Assembly: GCA_021234155.1 (NCBI GenBank)
Contig: JAJEKV010000008.1
Coordinates: 2,823,580-2,887,579 of the forward strand
Origin: Isoetes taiwanensis
Taxonomy: Eukaryota > Streptophyta > Lycopodiopsida > Isoetales > Isoetaceae
DNA: 64,000 bases
Direction: 5' to 3'
Shown: piece after piece, positions 54,720 through 64,000 of the stretch
Layout of the letters: every line of letters begins with the position of its first letter
Numbering within the stretch: the first letter of the stretch is position 1
The notes under the pieces: model-generated
What the model was told of the DNA's origin: nothing
Database searches by the model: none
Seen by the model: only the letters and a program-made list of their open reading frames with translations
Position numbers and translations under genes: made by a program

Positions 54720-55040
54720 TTCTAGTTTAAATCGCGCCCAGGCGCGATTTCATATTAAGCGGTTTGCCCTGCTCTAAAGAAGAGCTTCCTGGATTGATAA
54801 TGGTTTTCTCCTCAAACAAAAGCAAATCGCGCGCGGCGGCATTCATAATAGAATACTACGCCCAGCGGGATTTGCCTACCCTCAGGAGAAAGGCCTAATG
54901 AAGAGTAACGCCGGGCGCGATTTGCTATTTAACCAGCGGCTTTACCATTCGAAGCCTTATTGTTGCTTCAAATGAGCAAATATCGCGCTAACGCGGGCCG
55001 CTTTCTATTATGAAATCGGCGCTGGCCTTAACTAATCTGG
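54720..55040. repeat. Cluster of CpG-rich near-palindromes (AAATCGCGC family)
   Basis: AAATCGCGCCCAGGCGCGATTT at about 54728-54749 is a near-perfect palindrome. Variants follow at about 54823 (AAATCGCGCGCGGCGGC), 54862 (CCCAGCGGGATTTG), 54910 (GCCGGGCGCGATTTG), 54978 (ATATCGCGCTAACGCGGGCC) and 55012 (AAATCGGCGCTGGCC). They stand out as CpG islands of 15-25 bp in AT-rich DNA. No protein reading is attached. Confidence 0.6.
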
Positions 55041-55106
55041 CGAAACCTGAGGAATTACCTTTTTGTATAAGAATGTTTTCCCATGTCATTCAGTCGCTTA
55101 TTTTAT

Positions 55107-56232
55107 TCACTTCGGCGGGTGTTGTTGAGCCCGCTCGAGGCCGTGATTTCGGCCAGTCTGGCTTATAGAACAAATTACTTGAGTATCGCTGTGTCTTCTT
55201 GATGGGAACCTTGGGCCTCTATTGAATCGGCCATCTATTATCATAAAATGTATATCGAAGTTCTCGATGAAGTCCTCGACACTCCACATGATTACCTTCC
55301 TCGTTACGGTAGCAAATGCGACACACTACATGCGAGGCATTGGCACTTGCGGATTTCGATCATGCTGTTCACTATCTCCAAGGAGTGCTGCTTGTCATAC
55401 CTTCTGCGCACAATATAAAATGGGCTTTGAAGTGGACCTGAAAAGCCTATCACGTGGACTGGGATGGGTGAAGTTCGAGGCCAGTGGAGGATGCTGTCGG
55501 CATATTTTTTTGAGCTTGCTCATAGCACTCCAATATGCGGCCTTGTCATACAAGTCACTTACTAAGGCCTCTTTGTAAACCAATAGTTTCCACTGCCTTT
55601 AGAGCTTTCTTCTTCCTTATCCTTCACTTTGCTGTAAGTAGACCTTTGTCAGGGGCCTCGTGCTAATAGCTCGTCGAGCCGGTACATAAGCCCTCGCATA
55701 TTCTTTTACAAGGTCAATGTTTCGCCAACTATCCGACCAAATTTGAATAGAATTCGTTTGTAGCCGTCTGATCTCAATGGGTCTCTTTAAAAGAGCTAAA
55801 TTGCATGATTGATCTTCTTATGTTTTGGCCCACTTCTTCTTGCGAGCGAGAAAAGAATGGGCGTCACCATACTTTGCATGTAATAAGAATTCTAACTTCT
55901 TCATTTTGATGATCTCTCTTACCCTTTATATGAGGTATGTCTTCCACAGTTTTGAATATCTCCACACTTACCATTCCCCAGCCCTCTATGGAATACCGCT
56001 GGACATGGAGGTTCTACGAGCCTTTATTATTCGAGATGTATCTTCTTGTTTACGTCAATACATCTTTGCAGTGCAGCCAGCGATGCTTATCTTCATACAT
56101 CCTTTGCTTTTGGGCTGAGGGTCTACCGCCTTGCTTGGTCCTCCCTTTTGATTGGCTTTTGTGATCACCAGCGAAATTCGGCACATGGGTTAATCTTTTA
56201 AATGCTAAAATATATATGCCCAGTGGAAACAT
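55107..56232 (-). pseudogene. Unidentified - strand coding debris
   Basis: Short - strand frames such as the one around 55770-55640 (IRRLQTNSIQIWSDSWRN and on to EYARAYVPARRAIS), 55583-55395 (DKAAYWSAMSKLKK) and 55289-55107 (MWSVEDFIENFDIHFMI) read like fragments of one or more proteins with stops between them. No family was recognised. They lie on the same strand as the debris at 53-54.3 kb and may belong to the same dead element. Confidence 0.3.
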
Positions 56233-56239
56233 AATACAG

Positions 56240-56420
56240 CAAAAGCAGCGCTTGGCGATTTGAAAATAGTCTGAGCAAGTTCATTTACTTAGTGGGGCCG
56301 AGCGCCCGGGCGGCGTTTATCCCGGTCAAATACCACAAATACGGCGCTTGGCGCGCTAAGTGACCTTAAGATAAAGAAACTAATGTAATGACTAATTAAA
56401 GCTGCGCCCGAGGCGTTTTG
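56240..56420. repeat. Second CpG-rich motif cluster
   Basis: GCGCTTGGCG occurs at about 56248 and 56344, with GAGCGCCCGGGCGGCG near 56300, GGCGCGCTAAG near 56350 and GCTGCGCCCGAGGCG near 56401. The GC content contrasts sharply with the surroundings. Confidence 0.5.
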
Positions 56421-59400
56421 TCCAGAATCAAAATGCTGGGACACAACTAACATAAAAATACAACTTAAAAAGTCGAGATCTTAAACACCACAACTTAAGA
56501 GTTGAATCTTCATCGGAGGACACAACTTCTTCTCCAAAAAACACAACTAGCTCTTTGAATCTTGTTATTAAGTATGTACAAGCTTGAAGCTTGACATACA
56601 ACATTAAAAGAAAAACAACATGCACACATTAAGCATTTATTTGCATACATTTTTGGGACACTTATGATCTCAAATATTAAGAGGACATGTGCTTCTTATC
56701 GGATAATAACTCTATTATTAGGAAAATCCTAAAAACTAACAAAAAGGGACCACAGAAATCAATTCTGAACAAAACAGCAGTTCATACACAGGCGCCTTTG
56801 GTTGTGCTTTCACTTGTTTAGCAAACTCCGGGGCTTTAGTTCCAGCACAGCTGTCGCCACCTCTACACCTGGCGCCTCGGCGCGGATGCGGATCTTCTAG
56901 ATGCCTTAGAACTATTCCAACCTCTTCTTGGCTGGCGGCAAAAGAAACATGAAAATGGTAGTAAATTGCATTGCATGGGAACGGCACGAGTAAGATACCT
57001 CAAAATTCTCCATTTCACTTAGGAAATATTTGGAAAGATATGTGGATTTCAATCGGCTTGTATGCCACATAAGGTAAGAGAAGGATGAGCGAGGGTAGAG
57101 TTATTGTTGAAAAGAGATTGCCATCCCATTGTACCCAGGAGAGCATATTAAGAGGAAATAAATGCATTAGCCGAGACTTGGGTGGCCTCACATATCCCGA
57201 CCAGGTTTTTAGTAGGCTATGGAATAAGCATTTCAAGCATGTGACCATAGCAACTAAACAACTTTGCCAAGTGCAATTTATGTGCTAAAATTTGAAGGAG
57301 ACACTAGATAAAAGGCTGTCTGACCAAGTCTAAGAACCATAAAGGGAACATATGAAGGACCATATGGCGGATCAACTTCTATCATGTAGATCAACTTATT
57401 GGATGTGGAGGACCTTATACGCAATGGAACATATAACTATCTATATTATTATACATGATAAAATGGACCAACGAAGACTTATCTTCCACAATTCAAAGTA
57501 CATTCCTAAGTCATGTGGAAGATCATACCCTTTTGATTTCAATGGCTGAGGCAATATTACGTAAGCGGAGTCTGACGGACCTACTATGGCCATTTCAATT
57601 TGAAATTGTGGAGTGATGGTCCAGATTTTGCCACGATAGGAGTATCATAAGGTGTTTAAGAAACTGGAAAGGGTTACAATGGTCACCTCTAGGATCCTCA
57701 CAAAATAGCCAGGGCACTACACCTTGGTGCATTGGATGGAACACCTATTGGCAATGAAAAGTTGTAAGGCAGGTTTAGGAGGAATGGACCTAATGAACAT
57801 GTTGGAGCTTCAACATCTAGAGTGCTAAACCTCAGGAATCGCTGACTCCTGCAGCTAGATAATTGTGCTGGTCAAAATAAGAGCAGTGGATGTTTTTTCT
57901 TTCCTATCCTATACTTGTTTGTGGGTATTTTGAAAAAGTCAATTTGGGGTTCCACAATGCCCGGACATGCACTCATGAGGATGTGGGCGCATTGTTTGGA
58001 AAATATAGTCATGTAATGAGGGCAGAGCTGATTTACCAACTTTCCGGGCTATTGGAAATATTTCATGGATGTGCAAATCCATCTCCTATAGGATATCTAT
58101 CTTAGAAGAAGTGCTGATTGGAAGAGTTTGCATGGATGGTTATGCTCGACATGGGAAGGTCATTCTAGACCTCTTCGGTTCACTTTTTAGGTGGGGAGAA
58201 GGGATTTAATCATGCAATGAAGAAATGAGACATGAGGAGAAGTGGAAGGTGGGGCGGTGCTGCGAGGGATGCAGGTGGCAAGCCTATGATACCTCCTGGT
58301 CAACCAAAGCTCTAAAACCAAGCATTTGAAGAAGTCAAGCAATTGGGATTGACTAAGGATGGCATCGTGACACATTTCAGCATTGGCAAACTAATTCGAG
58401 ATGAGACTAATCGTGCATGATAGTTATTAGAAGAAGGTGATCAACTTGTTTGGATGGGGTAGACACTCCTCAGGAGAAAGAAAATTGGTTCCCTAAAGTA
58501 GAAGTACAGAAAACGTGCATTTGAATGTGACCGAGATGATGGTGCAGTAGTAGCATTGTGAGGCATATGCTCCTCCTTAATCACGTCAAAACACTATGTT
58601 GGTCCTAAGAAGGATAAGCCAATATCTGGGCATCAGTTGTTATGAACCTTCTCTTGTGGAGGGAGCCCTCGGGTATTGTAGTAAAACCAGCGGATCTAGG
58701 AACCTATCGGTGGCAGTTTGGGATACACTATCTAGGATATTTGCAAAGAAGAAGGTGATGTTAACTTCAATAAAGGTGCGTGGAGATGGTGGGGTGTCCG
58801 ATTACATGGTTGACCCCAATATCCGCAGGTAAAGAAAGATATTCAAATTGTTGGACAAAGGGTGGAGAAATCCTAGTGATCACACGATCTTTGGCTGAAC
58901 ATTGAAAACCGTATTATGCTACGTGGACTCCAAAAACCTTATTCCTAGTAAAACAGCGAGAGTTACAATACCTCGGGATGTAAAGAATAAAGGTTCTCAT
59001 ATCCTTGGGGATCTTTGGTGGGAAATAAACAGATTTTTCTTATATAATCACAGGTTAATAAAATTTATACTATGAGTTTCATGATATATGGTTTTGTAAT
59101 TTGAAGTCAAGGTGTGAATTTATATTAAAGGTGTGTGATTATATGTTAGCATATAGTGACACGTAATTTACTAAAAACTTGCAATATGAAATTTGTCCCA
59201 AAATCAAGACCTCGTCATTGATAGACGATGGTTATTCGGTAACTACTTTTGTTGATGTATTCTTAACTCCTTCTAAGGTGGAATTTTTGGGGCACCAATT
59301 TTGGATCTGTCTTTCAAAATTTCGCATCTTTCCGAGGTAGTTATTTTTCCCTCATTCTGTAAAGCATTGTTTTTCTCTATTGAGATCCATAAACTCAAAC

Positions 59401-59616
59401 TTAATACATTGGTAATCTGTCAACAAACTGATTTCAATAGCAAAAATAATTTACAAAGCAAGCCAATGTCTATTCCACGTCATCATCAATATGTGTTATT
59501 GTGGAATTTTTATATCGAAATTAAAGTCACGTAAAAACACAAGCAAAAATATTAGCAGAAGCAATCTGCATTAATTCCTGGTCTAACATAAAATGTTTTC
59601 AATTGCTCCTTTGAAA
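56421..59616. other. Intergenic stretch without recognised genes
   Basis: Only short unsupported frames are present. A SKVEFLGHQF-like stretch at about 59273-59304 resembles a Ty3/gypsy RT motif but is too short to call. Confidence 0.5.
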
Positions 59617-60490
59617 AAGCATGAGTTTTAAAAGCGTGATTTTTCAGCACGAAAAAAGGCCTTGAAGTTTACCACTTTGGTTCATTTGCCAATTTTGCCA
59701 GCATATGTAAACTGACCTCGGAGTTAAGATCATTTGGAGATGGTACCCGAGGAATGAGAAGGATGATAGGCCGGTAATGGAGGCAATAGGATTCTCTCCT
59801 AACTTTTTGCATGCACTCCATCTGCGATGTATGTGGGCGAGGCCCGAGATTCTGCTCCACCTTTTTATGCAAACAAAAGGATAGTCTAAGTACAAGGCAT
59901 TGTGAAACTGTTGTGAGCCAAGGGTTTCCATTTTCGCATTGTCGGTGTGGCAAAACAAAATTTAGGTTAATCGAGAAGCAACAAATTATGGTCGCGGAGA
60001 ACATTTTCAAACTCATACCCTCGATTTGCAATGGCATCCGACTTCGTCGATATGTTTTATCTTCTCTATTTGCAGGTTGGAAGCATAAAGTCATAGCCGG
60101 TTGGAAGCATAAATGAAATCGATTTAGAGCAAAAGTCTTTGGCTTTTCATTTTCATAGGTTAACGGCTTTGGGGACACATGATAAGTTCATGAGCCCGTG
60201 TGACTTGGCTTCTATATACCATGCATGCTCTTAACAAACAGGTGACTTTTTTAATTCTAAGTGCATCATGTTTCTGAATGACCTTTACTTAGTTCACAAA
60301 TCGATGTGCACCATATACCCGTGCTTATGGTTGCTTTCGGTCTGACGTAAGATGAGGTGGGAGGGTTGATGGTTCGGATTAGGCTTTCTGGCCCGTACAA
60401 ATGATAAAAAGGAAGCAAGGCAACCATAGCATGTTCCATTGCATTGTATACTTTATTATGGCTTGAACAAGTCGGTTACTCATGGTCGGG
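59617..60490. repeat. Decayed second copy of the TFIIIC upstream flank
   Basis: Collinear with 46316-47240 in the same orientation, with many small deletions and substitutions. The TFIIIC coding exons did not come with it: upstream of 59617 there is no match to the first exon. Confidence 0.8.
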
Positions 60491-60509
60491 TTGACGATTT
60501 CAAAATAAA

Positions 60510-60990
60510 GCAAATTTTCTAAGTGGTTTGGTTTATAGTTCTTACCCACGATGTTTTGGTTCTATGAACATTTTTAAGCCCATAGCCTAGACAATGTTTT
60601 GGCGGATGCAAAATACAATCATTTGTATCGCTAATGGAGATAGTGTATTTGGGACGCTCGGTTATGTGCAGATTCAATTGCTCACGAGACCCCAATACCG
60701 AGGAAAACATAGCATGGATGATGACCCTACTATAGTATTTCAATGATACACACATTAGGTAAGAAAATGTTTTCGTCGTAAAGTCTGATGGGGGACTTTC
60801 GTTGGGCCCTTCCAGACATGGGACAAAAACTGAAAATCCATTACAGGTAAGCCAATCCATTTTGGTTGTAAACTTCAAGTGGCAGAACGATTATTTCTTT
60901 CTGAGCCATTTTTATTATCCACATGCGGTCTGGCTTTGTTAACTCGGGTCTTAGGCTTGATTTGTGACTGCGAGTTTCTTCTAGGAGTAT
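60510..60990. repeat. Dispersed repeat, copy 2 (related to 10.2-10.7 kb)
   Basis: Shares ordered blocks with 10230-10730, best seen at GGTTCTATGAAC, AGGTAAGAAAAT and GTCTGGCTTTGTTAACTC with the following TCTTAGGCTT. It directly follows the duplicated TFIIIC flank. Confidence 0.55.
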
Positions 60991-61039
60991 GGGACAATAA
61001 ACCCCTTACTCCTGATGTCGCGAACTTATTGTCCCATAC
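60987..61039. repeat. Perfect 14-bp inverted repeat
   Basis: GTATGGGACAATAA at 60987-61000 and its exact reverse complement at 61026-61039, separated by 25 bases. Weaker pairing extends outward (CTAGGA / TCTAGG). It could be a hairpin or the ends of a tiny deleted element. Confidence 0.8.
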
Positions 61040-61280
61040 ATCTAGGAAATGTCTGGGAACATTTAAGGGCGCTCTCATTGGATTGTGACATAAGCGGGAA
61101 TGACCATGAACCCGTGAAAACCAAGCTTGGCTTAATCTGTCATATTTGCATGATATCGAACTTCTATTCTGAGAGGACAAAAGGGATGGATATGCAAAGG
61201 CACTCAAGATGATAGTTCAAAAGTAGCATGTAGATTGAAGGCGGTTTAAACTTTTTGAAGAACAAAATGAGTTTATTTAC

Positions 61281-61768
61281 CTTGTTTCTAATTAAACCTC
61301 GACACGGCATTTTAAGGAAAACAATAGGGCAGATCGACTGGGCGAGAACTGCTGGGACGATAGCACAGCCAAGGCCGTGCCCTTTGAGGCTCAACCGTGG
61401 GTTAGGCCCGCCCATGATGTCATAAATTATCAAATTAAAGTCATAAAATGCCTGTGCCCTGCGAATAAATTAGAGCATCAAAGCTTTCTTCTGGAATTAA
61501 TCCTGCTCAAAAGCCAGAAACTGAAACCTTGATACTTGTAACTTTCAAAAGAGCAACAAAAGGACTTCCAGTTTTGCCCTCCTATTCTTTGTGGTCCTCT
61601 TTAACATACTATATCTCTGTTTCTGAAAATTTTGACGCAGATGATAGAAACTTTGGCATAACCTGATGTTTGGAAATAAGCCCCAGACCTCTATACCCCA
61701 TTTCATCGGCCGAAAACGGAATACCCTCGTTTCATCTTAAGAAGGAGTTTTTACCTGTTTTGCTTCAT
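61281..61768 (-). CDS. Possible two-exon 5' end of an unknown gene
   Basis: On - strand, an ATG at 61768 leads into a donor AACAG|GTAAAAAC at 61755/61754. The next exon-like block, 61458-61281, is preceded by TTATTCGCAG, stays open in the joined phase for 59 codons and ends at a good donor AACAAG|GTAAAT. Its translation (DIMGGPNPRLSLKGHGLG, then hydrophobic residues) is not recognised. The sequence upstream of 61768 is moderately GC-rich, as first exons often are. No third exon was found, and the DNA beyond is repeat, so this may be a gene remnant or chance. Confidence 0.25.
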
Positions 61769-61959
61769 GATTTGCAGTAGCAGTGGTTGCATTTTGCGAT
61801 AGCATCCAATGCGGCAATCCCACAACTGGCACAACAAAGCTCTAGCGACTCACGGCGAGGCCTGGTGCCGTGCGCCCAGCGAGCAGCTACGATCGCAGAA
61901 TCGTGCTATAAGCGGTGGCGATGTGGAGTCGATTGAATTGCCGGAATAGGTCTGATTGA

Positions 61960-64000
61960 TTCCCTACCCTGGCCAGAATAAATCCCTTTTTTGAGGTTTT
62001 TTGTTTCATAGCTTGCCTTAAACTGCAAGGTGTATTTACATGTCTCATACGGAAGAATAGTTTAGAATTTTTGCAACATGGCTGGCTCTCAGATCAAATG
62101 ATTTCATTTGAAACCGATTCTGGCATGCAATCCAGACATTGCTTTAAAGCAAAGTAATTCCATCGCCAGAAGCTTGTGGCCCAAACACGTGTAAGACAAA
62201 GAAAATAAAAAAAATATATATATACAGAAATGGCACAAAAATTAACGTGCCGAGCCGAGAGGCCTTCTTAGCGACGAAAATATTAGGAACATATTTTCTC
62301 AAACAAAAAATCAAACTGCCTTATATATGTTGTGATTGACGGTGGCATGGATTACACAATTGGCTCATATAAGGGCTTGTATGGTCATGAGATATGATTG
62401 TTTTATTATAGCTCCAAAAGTTAGTCGTCCCTCTCCAAAGAGCCCAATGCCTTATAGAGTTTGGGCATATGCAAATAGGACATACAACTCACTATATAAA
62501 TTGGACATATGGAGAAAAAGAAGGAAGAGCATTAGGATTGGTACAAAACAATTGTACGTATGCATTCACGAAGAAAAGAAAAGAAAATAGAAAGATTACT
62601 TCATCCAAACAACAAATTACCTCCATGAACATAAAGAAAAAATTTAAGTAACATAAAGAAACATGCACTATGACATCTAAGGATTTAGCTTTTCAACAAT
62701 TCTAACAATAATGGCACATAGACGTATTGTTCTATCCTTATTGCTCTATCCTTATTGTTTTTTTTTTGGATCATTGGATCCATGCATAGTTCCATGGGCA
62801 TGCGAATGAAGAAACATGCAATTTCCCATCAGGAGCCACGTATAAACATGCCACTTATCATGCTGGCTATTATCGTGTATACATACATAGGTATACTTCA
62901 ATATATACACATAAAAATGCACGAACACCATTGCATTCACAAAGACACATAGAACAAGGTAAGAAGAAGCGGATAGAAGAACTTAGAGTCAAGGCGTGGC
63001 ATTTCACGAGAACATGATATAGCACAAACAACAGCGCAATTTTGTTGAAAGTACGTACTTCAACAAAATTTGGCCAAAGCGCAACATAGGATGACGTCAC
63101 GGCTTATCTCACCCAGAACAATCTATCCTGAGGAGTCCCATATCACAGGAGTCATGTCTATCTACAGGCCCCAGCCGCCGGCAACAATTTGGAAACCCAT
63201 AAATTTGGAAGCGGGGCAACCATAAGCTGGAGTAGCCATAGCTAAGCCAGAGTATATCAAACCCGAGGAAGCCAAGCTTTATGCAAAAATCGGCCACAAT
63301 TTCGAGAGAGCCTCACATTTACTGCCTCCTCGTGACTTTGCCCGGTGGTTGAAATAGTTCAAGAAGGCTGGATCTTCAAAAGCGAAACAAACGGCCTCTA
63401 CACCGCCGCTGCCTCCACAGCTCATGCTTCATCTGCCCGGCTCCACCCACCCACACCATGCCGGACCCGGCAGAGATTTCATGGTTACCCCAAAGTCAGC
63501 CCACTTTTAACGAGAGCTAACCCTATTGCCCACTTACCATTCCCAAAATCATGGTAAGATGATTTGCCAAGCGCCTTAAGCGCAGATGCAGAAAGATGAC
63601 TAACATGCTCTTACAACAATTACTTATTTTTCACGTAAATACATGGCAAAGTGAAATGACTTTTTCTATTTGTCTATAGGCCCTTTCCATGCCATCTTTA
63701 TGGCACGTGTATTGCATGTTCCTAGATATACATTCTATTTTAATGGTCTTATCCAATAGCAGAGTATTTTCCATGTGAAAGACTCCAATGGGGTCTAGAA
63801 CGGAATAATACATGTCAATAAATTAATTGAGGCAAGATGGTTTGTAAGAGGAAATAAATAATGATTTCCAATCAAGATTCAAAATTATAATATGTTATCG
63901 AGGGTATCACATTGGTTATTAGCATTCTAATGTCTAGGGCATGAATCCATTTTAAATTTAGATATTCTATTATATGTTGTAGAGTTCAATAATATACAAT
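61960..64000. other. Terminal stretch without recognised genes
   Basis: AT-rich with simple-sequence patches (for example ATATATATAT at about 62211-62224 and a T run at about 62758-62768). No motif-bearing frame is seen on either strand. Confidence 0.5.

Noticed and set aside
59273-59304. SKVEFLGHQF-like peptide suggesting Ty3/gypsy RT
   Set aside because: Only about ten residues, with no neighbouring RT motif.
1-64000. CRISPR arrays, bacterial operons, ribosome binding sites
   Set aside because: The window is eukaryotic nuclear DNA. The tandem repeats lack the regular repeat-spacer form.

Overview
This is a nuclear plant window. The evidence is two long PPR genes (a protein family greatly expanded in land plants), one multi-exon gene with GT/GC-AG introns, a tRNA-iMet-primed Ty1/copia element, and debris from at least six other transposon classes in AT-rich DNA. 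The uninterrupted PPR coding regions and the repeat-rich spacing fit a fern or another non-seed plant, but that is an impression and not a proof.

Layout. 0-3.4 kb: a PLS-type PPR gene on + whose product ends inside the E-domain-like tail. 3.4-8.3 kb: a complete copia insertion with identical 183-bp LTRs, a 5-bp target duplication, PBS and PPT; gag to the N-terminal part of RT is open, but the rest of RT and RNase H carry two frameshifts and two stops. 8.3-18.5 kb: a transposon graveyard with a pogo/Tigger-like transposase (HTH plus DDE fragments) split by a SINE/LINE-tail-like unit with a pentamer tail, a decayed copia 3' half with its LTR, tandem repeats, and a hAT dimerisation-domain remnant. 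18.6-21.3 kb: an intact PPR-SMR gene on -, with probable 5' UTR introns reaching to about 23.2 kb. 23.7-23.9 kb: a P4-ATPase gene fragment. 25.85-28.88 kb: a nested tandem duplication (86 bp, 229 bp and about 1.4-1.6 kb levels). It sits just before small exon-like segments that may belong to an RPAP2/RTR1-like gene. 32.4-32.9 kb: a probable Penelope-like element remnant. 33.5-33.9 kb: a copia knuckle plus protease remnant. 34.2-36.8 kb: a 5'-truncated LINE on -.

40.55-46.25 kb: a multi-exon - strand gene for a TFIIIC subunit of the GTF3C4/TFIIIC90 type (WD-repeat N-terminus, C-terminal zinc finger). Most exons are found with consistent phases, but the middle exons need one-base corrections. 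Its upstream flank (46.3-47.2 kb) recurs in decayed form at 59.6-60.5 kb. 50.8-56.4 kb holds unidentified - strand coding debris and a cluster of CpG-rich near-palindromic motifs in AT-rich DNA. 56.4-64 kb is mostly featureless apart from a repeat shared with 10.2-10.7 kb, a strong inverted repeat near 61.0 kb, and a possible two-exon 5' gene end on -.

The host genes act separately: organelle RNA processing (two PPR proteins) and RNA polymerase III transcription (TFIIIC). Nothing suggests an operon or pathway cluster. No wholly new system is evident. The most notable items are the young but defective copia copy, the Penelope-like remnant, the nested duplication next to possible exons, and the CpG-palindrome cluster.
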